Part shown: positions 34,812 through 44,211 of the stretch, in pieces
Layout of the letters: every line of letters begins with the position of its first letter
Numbering within the stretch: the first letter of the stretch is position 1
Source of the DNA: Shimazuella alba
GTDB lineage: Bacteria > Bacillota > Bacilli > Thermoactinomycetales > Thermoactinomycetaceae
Assembly (NCBI RefSeq): GCF_009831235.1
Contig: NZ_WUUL01000006.1
Location: 124,001-188,000, forward strand
Length of the DNA: 64,000 bases
Reading direction: 5' to 3'
Notes under the pieces: generated by a model
The model's database searches: none
What the model saw: only the letters and a program-made list of their open reading frames with translations
What the model was told of the DNA's origin: nothing
Position numbers and translations under genes: made by a program

Positions 34812-34839
34812 ATTATATCAAGTCTGAATACCTTTTCGA
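34812..34839 (-). promoter_or_regulatory. Promoter of the seven-peptide array
   Basis: Minus strand: TCGAAA (34839-34834), 16-bp spacer, TATAAT (34817-34812). The expected start point is about 28 bp before the first ATG, leaving room only for the AAAGGGG ribosome site. Confidence 0.6.
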
Positions 34840-34925
34840 TATTTCTATATGTATATTTTGTAAACTATCCTTTAAATTTCCATTTTAAATATAAATAGAA
34901 ATATACTTTTCGAAATAATTTTTTA

Positions 34926-35100
34926 GAAATTATTGTATAAATAAAGTTTCAACATGTTAAGAAATCGCTTGATGCTTGCGCACTACGGCACAAGTCGCAC
35001 TATGTCACTTTCGTGGCAAGTTGCGCTATGTTTTCCGGGTCTGCCGCCCTATCCCACCCGCGAGCACCTTCGCTTTTGTATGGAATATTACAACAAACTC
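34926..35100 (-). mobile_element. MITE-like dispersed repeat, copy D
   Basis: A 175-bp element in the opposite orientation to the other copies. On the minus strand it begins GAGTTTGTTGTAATATTCC, has the shared core CAGACCCGGAAAACATAG and GTGCGACTTGTGCCG, and ends TATACAATAATTTC, a degenerate inverted copy of the start. Its end with AACATGTTGAAACTTTATTT matches copy B closely. It sits directly upstream of the peptide array's promoter. Confidence 0.75.
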
Positions 35101-35149
35101 TTATAATCATGTTCTATTTGGATATTTCCCCATGCATTTATAAAATGAC

Positions 35150-35182
35150 ACTGGGGTAGACAATTAGATTGTCTATCCCAGT
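35150..35182 (-). terminator. Hairpin downstream of the 112-residue Cys-rich gene
   Basis: Arms ACTGGGGTAGACAA / TTGTCTATCCCAGT (one G-U) with a 5-nt loop, 35 bp past the minus-strand stop codon; on the plus strand it is followed by TTTT. Confidence 0.65.
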
Positions 35183-35216
35183 TTTGCTAATCCAAAAGAC
35201 TAGCAGAACGAGACGA

Positions 35217-35555
35217 TTATCGCTTACAGCGACATTCGTTTCGATGAGCAGTGATCGTCCATGCTGCATAAAAATCGCCCTTTGAAGACTTACACTCCAG
35301 CGGCACTGGTGTACAGTTGTAATCGAAGGTTGCCGTTACTGACCTTGTGATTCCACCCCAAGACACACTGTGGTTAGTAGCATTTATGGTGAGTTTCGGG
35401 GAAGTGCTCTGGAATTTGAGATGAAATGTGATACCACATACAAAGTTGTAGATGACATGAGTACCTGACTCCATAACTTCAAATCCGCTGCTATCAGCAC
35501 CTGCAAGCGCAATGTCTACACGCCCTACGGTTACGCGTCCACCCTGAGTACTCAT
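35217..35555 (-). CDS. Hypothetical beta-rich protein with C-terminal cysteines, 112 residues
   Basis: Starts MSTQGGRVTVGRVDIALAGA; the pattern of alternating hydrophobic residues suggests a small beta-sandwich. Five Cys (in FVCGIT, YNCTPVPLECKSS and NECRCKR) cluster toward the end and could form disulfides or bind metal. There is no signal peptide. The chosen ATG follows AGAGAGGGTCTCC; an upstream in-frame extension runs through the preceding terminator and is rejected. GC content is above average and it has its own terminator. The family is not recognised. Confidence 0.6.
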   Translation of the reverse strand: MSTQGGRVTVGRVDIALAGADSSGFEVMESGTHVIYNFVCGITFHLKFQSTSPKLTINATNHSVSWGGITRSVTATFDYNCTPVPLECKSSKGDFYAAWTITAHRNECRCKR

Positions 35556-35602
35556 GGAGACCCTCTCTGTAGCAGGTACCTTCAACTTCTTTTTTAGAAT
35601 AA

Positions 35603-35634
35603 CAAAAAAACACCCCATCGTGAATATGGGGTGT
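35603..35634 (-). terminator. Terminator of the 136-residue membrane-anchored gene
   Basis: Minus strand: ACACCCCAT / ATGGGGTGT, 6-nt loop, then TTTTTTTG; it starts 7 bp after the stop codon at 35641. Confidence 0.85.
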
Positions 35635-35640
35635 TGTCTA

Positions 35641-36051
35641 CTATTCGTGTGGATATTTTTTCATATCATTGGATTCATCCTCATGGTGCTCATCTTCTTC
35701 ATCCGTTTGATTTTCGCGAGAAGTCAAATCGTGAAAATAAATATTTTCCTCTTCTTCTTGCTCGTTAGAAGAAATTTTGCTTCCTTTGGAAGCAGTATAT
35801 GTTCGCATGAAACCACCAGCTAGATCAGACAACTTATAGGTACGAAACTTATCAGAGATATTGATCCCTACTTGATTAACCTTTCGTCCTATATCTTTTC
35901 CGACTCCCATGAGAAGAGAAGAAAGGGTACCTAGCCATCCACCAACTTTTCTACGTGCTCGTGGAGAAATGAATAAGATTACAACTGCGGAAATGAGTAA
36001 CCAAATCAAAAAGGAACTGCCATTTGATCTACGTCTATAGGTATAGTACAT
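35641..36051 (-). CDS. Hypothetical membrane-anchored protein with acidic tail, 136 residues
   Basis: A short basic N-terminus (MYYTYRRRSNGSS) leads into one transmembrane helix (about 14-30, FLIWLLISAVVILFISP). An amphipathic basic middle follows and then a strongly acidic tail (runs of Glu/Asp at about 98-125). The topology suggests a cytosolic tail anchored to the membrane. It is not recognised. It starts 56 bp downstream of polC on the same strand, so it may be co-transcribed with it; a terminator follows. Confidence 0.65.
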   Translation of the reverse strand: MYYTYRRRSNGSSFLIWLLISAVVILFISPRARRKVGGWLGTLSSLLMGVGKDIGRKVNQVGINISDKFRTYKLSDLAGGFMRTYTASKGSKISSNEQEEEENIYFHDLTSRENQTDEEDEHHEDESNDMKKYPHE

Positions 36052-36106
36052 GTTTCGTCACGCCTCCATTTCTTTCTCCTTATGAGTTTGCGCTAAATTT
36101 GCAACT

Positions 36107-39100
36107 CTATACGAACAAACTGAGTTGATTGCTTTCAGGTAATCCTTTTAAACAACCCATGCGCTGCAAACTCTCTACTACTGTACTGGAAATACGACCA
36201 CGCCGCTGTAAATCTTCAATAGAAAGAAATTCACCAGCTTGTTGCGCTTCAGCTATTCCTTCTGCAGCACTTTCTCCAACCCCTGCAATCGAAGCAAAAG
36301 GTGGAAGCAATCCACCATCGCGGATCAAAAATTTATCTGCATGGGATTGATGAATATCAATTGGCAAAAACTTAATACCACGCGCATACATCTCTTGAGC
36401 TAACTCCAAAATCGTCATAAATTGTTTCTCTTTTTGAGAGGCTCCATAACCTTTTTCCTTGATTTCTTTCATCGCATTCGTAATAGATTGATACCCTTTT
36501 CCCATCAATTCGATATCAAAGTTGTTAATCGCTTTACTAAAATATGCAGCATAAAATGCTTCTGGATGATAAACCTTATAATAAGCAATCCAAATTGCAG
36601 AGATAACATAAGCTGCTGCGTGTGCTCTTGGGAACATATACTTGATCTTTTTACAGGATTCTATATACCACTCTGGTACATCATGTTCTCTCATCAGAGC
36701 TTCTTGCTCTTCTGTCAAACCTTTTCCTTTTCGAACTGCTTCCATAATTTTAAAGGAAGTCTTGTTTGGCAGTCCTCTGCGAATCAAATAGAGCATAATA
36801 TCATCCCGGTTACAGATCGCTTCGGACAGGGTACAGACTCCGTTTTGGATTAATTCCCGGGCATTCCCAGCCCATACATCCGTACCATGTGACAAGCCAG
36901 AAACACGAGTGAACTCCCCAATCGTTCGTGGACGAGCAATTTCTAAGATACCTTGTGCAAAAGCTGTTCCAAACTCGGGAATCCCAAGCGTTCCTAGTGT
37001 CACACCACTGATATCTTCCGGTTTAATCCCTAGAGAATCCGTACTTTTAAACAACTCAATTACTTTTGGATCGTTTGTGGGTAGCGTAACAGGGTCAACA
37101 CCTGTCATATCTTTTAACATCTTTAACATCGCTGGAGCTGTATGTCCGAGCAAGTCCAGCTTCAAAATCTTCCCACCGATCGCATTGTAATCAAAGTGTG
37201 TAGTAGTTACTGTTGATTTCATGTTGTTTGCTGGACGTTGGACAGGAGTAAAATCTTCTACATCCATCGTTTTTGGTACAACCATCAATCCACCTGGGTG
37301 CTGTCCAGTGGTTCGTTTTACTCCGATACAGCCGTTAGCAATTCGAGCTATTTCAGCTTGGCGGAAAGTACGATTGTTTTCCTCTGCGTACTTCTTCACA
37401 TATCCAAAAGCGGTCTTCTCTTTTACTGTACCAACAGACCCAGCGCGGAAAATACACTCTTTTCCTAATAATTCCTCTGTGTAGGAGTGACATCTAGCTT
37501 GATAGTCACTGGCAAAGTTCAAGTCAATATCAGGTGTTTTATCTCCTTCAAATCCAAGGAAAGTCGCAAAAGGTATATCATGGCCATCTTTTTTCATTTG
37601 CGATCCACACTTTGGACAAACACGGTCTGGCAAGTCAAACCCAGTTTCAACGGAACCATCTGTCACAAACTCGGTAACAAAGCAATCTTGACAACGATAG
37701 TGTGGTGGTAGAGGATTCACCTCTGAAACACGTGACATGGTCGCAACAAAGGAAGAACCTACTGATCCTCTTGATCCTACCAAATATCCATCCTCGATTG
37801 ACTTTACTACTAATTTACTCGAAATCATATAAATAACGGCATAGCCGTTACTAATAATCCCGTTTAATTCCGTTTCCAAGCGTTCTGCTACAATGTCAGG
37901 GAGTGGATCTCCATACCATGCATGAGCAGTTTCATAACATATTTCGCGCAATTCATCTTCTACACCCTCGATTTCTGGAGTGTAGGTTCCTTCTGGAAAC
38001 GGATTGATATCTTCGATCTGATCTGCAATCAATTGAGTATTGGTAATAACCACTTCTCTTGCTTTTTCGCTACCCAGATAAGCAAACTCCTCTAACATTT
38101 CATCGGTTGTCCGCAGATGAGCCCGTGGTAGAGCACCAGTAAAACGCGCTCCACCCATTTGGTTATTGGACACGATCTCTCGGTAAATGGCATCCTTTTC
38201 ATCCAAATAATGCGCATTTCCCGTTGCTACAACAGGTTTACCAAGTTTCTCCCCAATTTTCACAACTAATTTATTTGCTTGCTTGATCCGATCAATGCTA
38301 TCTACTAAGCCTTTTTCCACCAAGTGTTGATTCATTTCGAGCGGTTGAATTTCTAGGTAGTCATAAAACTTAGCTACTTCTTCCGCATCTTCGGGTGTCT
38401 TGTTGAGAACCGTTTCATACAGTTCTCCTTTTTCACAACCAGAACCGATGATCAGACCTTCCCGATACTCTTCTAATAGACTCTTTGGAATCCTAGGCAC
38501 TCGATAAAAATGCTCAATATGAGATAAAGACACGAGCTTGTACAAATTTTTAAGTCCCGTTTTATTTTTGGCGAAAATAATAGCATGAAAAGGGCGCAAT
38601 CGATTGAGATCTCTGTTTTTGCTAGCTTCATTTACTTCATCTAGCTGAGTGATTTCTCTTTTTAATAGGAGTTCGATTAGTTTCCAGTGCACATGACCCG
38701 TAGCTTCTGTATCATAGATCGCGCGGTGGTGCTGCTCCAAGGTAACGTCGAATTTTTTTGCTAATGTATTTAATCGATGGTTTTTCAAGTCAGGAAAGAG
38801 AAACCGAGCTAATTCCAATGTATCCATCACTGGATTAGTGGCGATCGGATGCCCATTCCTGCGAAAAGCCGCTTGAATAAAGCCCATATCAAATCGAGCA
38901 TTGTGCGCTACAATCACACTGCCTTCGATAAACTGAATAAAATCTGGTAAAATCTCGTGTAATTCTGGAGCATCTTGTACCATATCATCTGTAATTCCAG
39001 TTAGTTCAGTAGTGAATGCAGAAAGTGGACGATGCGGGTTGATAAACGTTTCATATCGATCGATGATCTTCCCTTGTTTCATCTTAACTGCTGCTAGCTC

Positions 39101-40435
39101 GATCATGACATCATGACTGACAGAAAGACCTGTGGTCTCTACATCAAATACCACATAAACATCGTCTTCGAGTTTTCGATCTGCTGGATTCATCACGATA
39201 GAGACACCGTCGTCTACCACATTAGCCTCCATACCCAATAGCATCTTTATGCCATGACTTTTTCCAACATCATATGCCTCAGGAAATGCTTGAATAACAC
39301 CATGATCTGTTATTGCTAAAGCAGTATGTCCCCACTCTTTTAATCTTTTGCACACTTTGGAAAACTGTGAGAATCCTTCTTTTTCAAATCCATATAAACC
39401 ATCCATGGCTGACATTGCTGTATGGAAATGAAGTTCTACTCGTTTCTCCTCTGCTTCATCCATCCGATAATCGTCCACTTTGGATACTTCTACCAAATCT
39501 CTTGCTGTCAATACAAGATCACGTGAAAAAGTATCATATTGCACAGGACCACGAATTTTGAGCCAAACACCATTTTTGATTTGACGTAATGTTGGCATGT
39601 CCTCTTTATCTGCAAATAATTTAACTGCTATCGAATTAGAATAATCGGTTAAGTAACAAGTAAATAATGTTCTTCCGCTTTTCAGATCCTTCCAATCAAT
39701 CCCAAACACTTCTCCGGCGACGGTAATTCTCTTCTCTTCATCTTGAATCGAATCGATTGGCACCGGGGAATCTTGAATTTGATTTCCGAGTTGGATCTTC
39801 TCCACAGCAGGACCTTTGTCTTCTACTTTTGCAGCTTCTTTAATTTGGTTTTGGTAAAGCTCACGGCGAAGCACCTGTTCTTCCTGCTGTTTTTTTTCTT
39901 CATGCTCGGTTGTGTCAAGTAACTGTTCATCTGTTTTCAAAACTACTCTGATTTCCTGCCCTGTCAAACGACGATAGTATCCTTGTACCAGTGAATCCAA
40001 TTCTTTTTGTCTGGCCATTTTTTCCATAAATTGATTGGGGAAAGTTATCTCCAGACTATTGGATACTATCTTCCATTTTGCTTTCCCTAACCAGCCACTA
40101 GAAGCAACGGCTGATTTCTCAGCGATTTGGGTTTTGATCCAATGCCAGTATTTTTCCATTACGACTTTTGTTTCTAATGGATCATAGATAAACTGTACCT
40201 TGGCTTCGACACTAGGCGATAAATAACGCTGAATCCTTTCTTGGACTCCTTCCCATATTTCGATCGGTACAAGCTCAGGTAAATGTATATGTATCATCCA
40301 AGATTTTTTTTGTAATTGAACGTTTACTTCTGTAATGAATGATTGGGTGAAGTATGCTTGATACCATTCGGAAGGGATTTTAGCGACGGAGAATAATTTT
40401 TGTAGAGCTTCATAGCCTCTCGACAAATCCCCCAC
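36107..40435 (-). CDS. polC: DNA polymerase III alpha subunit, Gram-positive PolC type
   Basis: A 1442-residue protein, the normal PolC size. An N-terminal region (about 1-230) and OB fold (ITVAGEVFGIDWKDLKSG, ~240) precede a PHP domain (VELHFHTAMSAMDGLYG, ~330). A DEDDh 3'-5' exonuclease is inserted there (VVFDVETTGLS, ~425; VAHNARFDMGFI, ~510). The C-terminal polymerase has a zinc finger (CQDCF...CPKCGSQM), the catalytic aspartates in TPDIDLNFASDY, and FRAGSVGTVKEKTAFGYV. PolC is the essential replicative polymerase of low-GC Gram-positives. The start appears to be GTG after AAAAGGAT; spacing is short, so the exact start is uncertain. Confidence 0.96.
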   Translation of the reverse strand: MGDLSRGYEALQKLFSVAKIPSEWYQAYFTQSFITEVNVQLQKKSWMIHIHLPELVPIEIWEGVQERIQRYLSPSVEAKVQFIYDPLETKVVMEKYWHWIKTQIAEKSAVASSGWLGKAKWKIVSNSLEITFPNQFMEKMARQKELDSLVQGYYRRLTGQEIRVVLKTDEQLLDTTEHEEKKQQEEQVLRRELYQNQIKEAAKVEDKGPAVEKIQLGNQIQDSPVPIDSIQDEEKRITVAGEVFGIDWKDLKSGRTLFTCYLTDYSNSIAVKLFADKEDMPTLRQIKNGVWLKIRGPVQYDTFSRDLVLTARDLVEVSKVDDYRMDEAEEKRVELHFHTAMSAMDGLYGFEKEGFSQFSKVCKRLKEWGHTALAITDHGVIQAFPEAYDVGKSHGIKMLLGMEANVVDDGVSIVMNPADRKLEDDVYVVFDVETTGLSVSHDVMIELAAVKMKQGKIIDRYETFINPHRPLSAFTTELTGITDDMVQDAPELHEILPDFIQFIEGSVIVAHNARFDMGFIQAAFRRNGHPIATNPVMDTLELARFLFPDLKNHRLNTLAKKFDVTLEQHHRAIYDTEATGHVHWKLIELLLKREITQLDEVNEASKNRDLNRLRPFHAIIFAKNKTGLKNLYKLVSLSHIEHFYRVPRIPKSLLEEYREGLIIGSGCEKGELYETVLNKTPEDAEEVAKFYDYLEIQPLEMNQHLVEKGLVDSIDRIKQANKLVVKIGEKLGKPVVATGNAHYLDEKDAIYREIVSNNQMGGARFTGALPRAHLRTTDEMLEEFAYLGSEKAREVVITNTQLIADQIEDINPFPEGTYTPEIEGVEDELREICYETAHAWYGDPLPDIVAERLETELNGIISNGYAVIYMISSKLVVKSIEDGYLVGSRGSVGSSFVATMSRVSEVNPLPPHYRCQDCFVTEFVTDGSVETGFDLPDRVCPKCGSQMKKDGHDIPFATFLGFEGDKTPDIDLNFASDYQARCHSYTEELLGKECIFRAGSVGTVKEKTAFGYVKKYAEENNRTFRQAEIARIANGCIGVKRTTGQHPGGLMVVPKTMDVEDFTPVQRPANNMKSTVTTTHFDYNAIGGKILKLDLLGHTAPAMLKMLKDMTGVDPVTLPTNDPKVIELFKSTDSLGIKPEDISGVTLGTLGIPEFGTAFAQGILEIARPRTIGEFTRVSGLSHGTDVWAGNARELIQNGVCTLSEAICNRDDIMLYLIRRGLPNKTSFKIMEAVRKGKGLTEEQEALMREHDVPEWYIESCKKIKYMFPRAHAAAYVISAIWIAYYKVYHPEAFYAAYFSKAINNFDIELMGKGYQSITNAMKEIKEKGYGASQKEKQFMTILELAQEMYARGIKFLPIDIHQSHADKFLIRDGGLLPPFASIAGVGESAAEGIAEAQQAGEFLSIEDLQRRGRISSTVVESLQRMGCLKGLPESNQLSLFV

Positions 40436-40730
40436 ATCCTTTTCTCATAGTAGGAATAAGTTTAACATTTTTCGCTTCAGAAGTCCCTGCATTTCTTTTT
40501 CGCAAAACACTTTGTTCTTACCTGATTGGAACAAAAAAATAAAAAACTTTTACATTCTCTTAGCGATAAATCCACAGCATTTTCATAAATTAATGATAAG
40601 CACTGCCAGATATTTTCTATGTCTCAAAAGATTCACGCTTATGACAAGGATTTGGACACAAACAATTGCTTACCTGATATAATAAGCAATGGACTACATC
40701 CCTATGAATCATAATGATAAAGGTGATACC

Positions 40731-42056
40731 ATGTTAGGTAAGATTATAGCTGGCAGGTACGAGATACTAGAAGATATTGCTGGTGGCGGAATGGCTACCG
40801 TATATCAAGGAAGAGACACGATTCTAGATCGTATTGTTGCCATTAAAGTAATGGACCCGAATCTTGGAAAAGATGATGAGTTTGTGAAACGGTTCATTCT
40901 TGAAGCACAAGCAACAGGAAGATTATCGCATCCCAATATTGTGAATGTATACGATGCCGGCGAGGAAAACGGCTTGTATTACATGGTAATGGAGTTTGTA
41001 GAAGGCATAACATTGAAAGATCACATCATTGAAAAAGGCTTTCTATCGGCGGAAGAAGCAGTAAATATTACCATTCAAATCAGTGATGGTTTAGCTCATG
41101 CGCATAGACAAGGTATCATCCACCGTGATATTAAACCGCATAATATCCTTTGTACACCTGATGGCAGATACAAGTTAACGGATTTTGGTATTGCACGATT
41201 AGTAGATGGCGCATCCCATCTAACGAAAACGGGAACAGTGATGGGGTCTGTTCATTACTTCTCACCTGAACAGGCGAGTGGTCAAACTATATCCTATCCA
41301 TCTGATCTATACTCACTTGGTGTAGTGCTGTTTGAAATGTTAACAGGATCTGTTCCGTTTGATGCAAAAGAACACATCTTGGTAGCAATGATGCACCTAC
41401 ATGATGAAGTTCCAGATCCACGATTAGTACAAGAAGATCTATCCGAATCATTGAAACAGGTGATAAACCGAGTACTGGCTAAAAAACCAGAAGAACGATA
41501 CCAAAACGCTGATGAATTTAAATTTGCATTGCAACAAACTTTGTCTGATCCTGTTCCAGAATCATATCCAGAAACACATATCACCACTTCCTCCGATGAA
41601 TATGAAGTGGAGTGGAAAAGGGAAACAAGAGAAACACAAAATACTTCTAGCAGATTGAAATATATGCTGATTGGTTTAGGAGTTATTCTTATTGTTTGTT
41701 TGGGATATTTTTTCTCGTCACCAGGTGAACCAAATGCAGACAATACAAATAATGTATCAACAGAGCAAACATCTACTACAACAAACGAAAAATCTTATAT
41801 TATTGTGGTTGGTCTTTTTCAACATCGTGAAAACGCAGAAAAATTAGTAAAAAAACTCAGCAATCATCAACTAAATGCTACTATTTCCCCACAAGATTTA
41901 GATGGAAAACAACATTACCGTGTCTACCTTGGGTATTATACGGACAAAAATCAAGCAAATGATCAACTCGCTATTGTACAACAATCTGGTGTGAAGGATT
42001 CAAAAGATGCTTATATTTTACAAGTAAAAGCGCAATCAAAAAAAGGCGGTTCATAA
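40731..42056 (+). CDS. Membrane Ser/Thr protein kinase with C-terminal SPOR domain
   Basis: A 441-residue protein. The Hanks-type kinase domain (about 10-275) has the glycine loop IAGGGMATVYQG, VAIKVM with the ATP-binding Lys, HRDIKPHNIL catalytic loop, DFGIAR, and the SPEQ activation-segment end. One transmembrane helix follows (about 322-340, YMLIGLGVILIVCLGYFF), then an extracellular part that ends in a SPOR domain (about 365-440: YIIVVGLFQHRENAEKLVKK, HYRVYLGYYTDKNQANDQL). SPOR domains bind peptidoglycan with denuded glycan strands at division septa. The usual PrkC/PknB sensor is PASTA, so this swap is unusual. Start at 40731 is chosen for AAAGGTG before it. A bidirectional terminator follows. 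Confidence 0.9.
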   Translation: MLGKIIAGRYEILEDIAGGGMATVYQGRDTILDRIVAIKVMDPNLGKDDEFVKRFILEAQATGRLSHPNIVNVYDAGEENGLYYMVMEFVEGITLKDHIIEKGFLSAEEAVNITIQISDGLAHAHRQGIIHRDIKPHNILCTPDGRYKLTDFGIARLVDGASHLTKTGTVMGSVHYFSPEQASGQTISYPSDLYSLGVVLFEMLTGSVPFDAKEHILVAMMHLHDEVPDPRLVQEDLSESLKQVINRVLAKKPEERYQNADEFKFALQQTLSDPVPESYPETHITTSSDEYEVEWKRETRETQNTSSRLKYMLIGLGVILIVCLGYFFSSPGEPNADNTNNVSTEQTSTTTNEKSYIIVVGLFQHRENAEKLVKKLSNHQLNATISPQDLDGKQHYRVYLGYYTDKNQANDQLAIVQQSGVKDSKDAYILQVKAQSKKGGS

Positions 42057-42070
42057 GAACCACCTTTTTT
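42037..42070. terminator. Bidirectional terminator between the kinase and DUF4241 genes
   Basis: AAAAAAGGCGGTTC / GAACCACCTTTTTT with an ATAA loop (one G-U pair). It offers T-runs on both strands and overlaps the kinase stop codon. Confidence 0.85.
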
Positions 42071-42071
42071 T

Positions 42072-42671
42072 CTATGATTTTATAAACTCTGTGATTAAAC
42101 ACACAGGCTTATCGTCTTCATCATAGCCCCAATAAGTTGGGTAAACTCCGTGTCCATTGCCTGTTTGAAAACAAAACACATTGTAACCTACTTGGTTTAG
42201 CATTTTCTCTCCCCAAGTTCGATCATCTTTGTACACTAATTTCATCCAATCTCCATCATCTTCTACTTCATCTCTGCGAAAACGTAATAGTTTGGCTGTC
42301 TCTAAATCCATAAAACAACCAACACCAGCATCTACCGCATATCCATAAATCTGATCTTCTTTTAGCGCTCTGATATCTTGCCCTTTGGTAGTGGCTAGCT
42401 CCCACCGAGCTACTCTCCCATCACCAAAACGCAACATGGCATGAGCTACTTGTCCGTTGTCTTTTCCCTCAGAAGTAATACGATTTAAATAAACCGGATA
42501 TCTGCCTTGCGGTACAACTTGTACAAACGGCTCGTATTCTTCTCCTAAAGGATATATGTATGGGTCACACGCCACAATTCGTCCTGTAGGAAGCAGGATA
42601 GTACCTAATTTTTGCCACTCTTTTTCCATTATATCTACGTTTTTATCTGTCTGTAAGGAAAATCGACTCAT
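42072..42671 (-). CDS. DUF4241 domain protein
   Basis: A 199-residue soluble protein matching the DUF4241 style: ILLPTGRIVACDPY near residue 30, a central RVARWELA, VDAGVGCFMDLETA near 115, and a C-terminal GNGHGVYPTYWGYD. The function of the family is unknown; members occur widely, and some are linked to toxin or immunity contexts, but nothing here points that way. Start at the ATG after GGAGGGGTTTG, three bases after a possible TTG. Single gene, convergent with the kinase. Confidence 0.85.
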   Translation of the reverse strand: MSRFSLQTDKNVDIMEKEWQKLGTILLPTGRIVACDPYIYPLGEEYEPFVQVVPQGRYPVYLNRITSEGKDNGQVAHAMLRFGDGRVARWELATTKGQDIRALKEDQIYGYAVDAGVGCFMDLETAKLLRFRRDEVEDDGDWMKLVYKDDRTWGEKMLNQVGYNVFCFQTGNGHGVYPTYWGYDEDDKPVCLITEFIKS

Positions 42672-42936
42672 CAAACCCCTCCAATTTTTTTCTTATCATA
42701 ACATAATGAGAAGATAATTAAATTTCAATCATATTTCATTACAATAACAGAATGTAAACGAAATCTTCGTATCTGATAAACTTTTAAAAGCATTCTCCCA
42801 AAACAAACTATAGTGATCAGGCTTGGAACATGCCTTATTCGATTGGATAAATATTGTGAATCTATCTGCCCCAAATCTCCCATTCTCATGGAGAAGTTGT
42901 AACAAAACTATCTCTATGTACACCATATTTCATGAT

Positions 42937-43773
42937 CTATCCTCCTAGCTTGATAAGAAGTATCCCTCCAATCAATAAAACAATCCCAATATATTGATTT
43001 TGCTTTATTCGCTCTTTAAATAATATCCATCCAATAAGCACACCAAAAGCGATACTTAATTCTCTTGTTGCAGATACATACCCAACTGGTGTCGTTTGCA
43101 GGGCATATTGGGTAGCTGCATTCGCCCCAAAAGTAAATACTCCACCAATTATCGCTTTCCTTCTATGCTTTAAAAACACATCATAATAAGTCTGAAAAGG
43201 TTTTTGATCCATCATCACTTTCCCAACCAATATTCCAATAAAAACAATATACTTAAATAAAATGCCGGACATCATCGCAGCACCCATACTGTCAAAGGTT
43301 AAAGCACATCCATTGATTGCACCTGCTAAAAAAGCCCAGCCCGTTCCTGTTTGTATAAAAAATTTTCCGCTGAACTGCATGAGGAGTATCCCCGCAACCA
43401 CAACCATGATCCCAGCAATCCCCCAGCCTGTTAGCGTCACTCCTAAGAGAAACGAGATAAGTGTTGACACCAATGGACCTAATCCTCTCACGATCGGATA
43501 AGCATAACTGAGAGGCAGTTGTTGATAGGATCGTGCTAATCCATAGAAATAAATCAATTCACATGCGGTGCTTCCCATCATGTACCAAGCAGCATGGATA
43601 GGAATAGAATGATGCAAGAATAAATATAACGCTAAAGGAAAATAGATTATTACCGCTATTCCTAAAATTAACGTAAAAAAAGAATCTTTCTCTTCGACTT
43701 GTTTGGAGATCGCATTCCACCATGCATGTCCAAGTGCTGCAATCACTAATAAAAACAAGATAAATCCAGTCAA
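42937..43773 (-). CDS. EamA/DMT-family transporter
   Basis: A 278-residue membrane protein with about ten hydrophobic segments forming two EamA halves. The signature around LSYAYPIVRGLGPLVSTLIS (first half) and TTPVGYVSATRELSIAFGVL (second half) is typical of the subgroup annotated as DMT exporters near phosphonate and amino-acid genes. The substrate cannot be told. A TTG start follows AGGGAAGTG. It is unrelated in detail to the DMT gene at 4483. It is flanked by a 260-bp and a 440-bp gap, with no operon partner. Confidence 0.82.
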   Translation of the reverse strand: MTGFILFLLVIAALGHAWWNAISKQVEEKDSFFTLILGIAVIIYFPLALYLFLHHSIPIHAAWYMMGSTACELIYFYGLARSYQQLPLSYAYPIVRGLGPLVSTLISFLLGVTLTGWGIAGIMVVVAGILLMQFSGKFFIQTGTGWAFLAGAINGCALTFDSMGAAMMSGILFKYIVFIGILVGKVMMDQKPFQTYYDVFLKHRRKAIIGGVFTFGANAATQYALQTTPVGYVSATRELSIAFGVLIGWILFKERIKQNQYIGIVLLIGGILLIKLGG

Positions 43774-44117
43774 TCGATCACTTCCCTAACAAAATGTAAT
43801 AAAGATTCACTATTTATATACAAGGTTATTTATATTATATATTGGAATTATATTTTAAAAATTAAATATCGAACGATCGTTTATTTTTTAAAATATATTA
43901 TAACCATTAAAAATATATAATTTTTCCTGCTTATCCGTTTTGTTTGCAAATGTTACTTTCACATTCTTGACACTAATAAATCGCTAATATATTAGTGTGA
44001 TAAAGTTTACAATGCGCAAAAAAATAGCACTCTACAAAGAAAGTTCTGATAAAAAACATAAGATAGAAAATTTTTTTTAAGAAAATTTAAAGAAAATAGT
44101 AGAATATATTTTATCTT
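43774..44117. other. Long AT-rich intergenic region
   Basis: About 340 bp of very AT-rich DNA with no supported gene, terminator or structured RNA. It leads into the promoter of the tiny GC-rich ORF. Confidence 0.4.
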
Positions 44118-44122
44118 TGTAT

Positions 44123-44211
44123 TATAATGAAGTTGTCTCCCAATCCGAGGAGATTTCACCCGCTATTAGCTTAATGAGGAGCTATATAGTCATACTCCAT
44201 TAGGAGGAATC
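44123..44211 (+). promoter_or_regulatory. Promoter -10 and leader of the 28-codon GC-rich ORF
   Basis: TATAAT at 44123-44128 (no good -35) is followed by an ~80-nt leader. In it ATGAGGAG (~44174) can pair with CTCCAT (~44195) just before the TAGGAGGAATC ribosome site, a possible translation-control hairpin. Confidence 0.4.
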
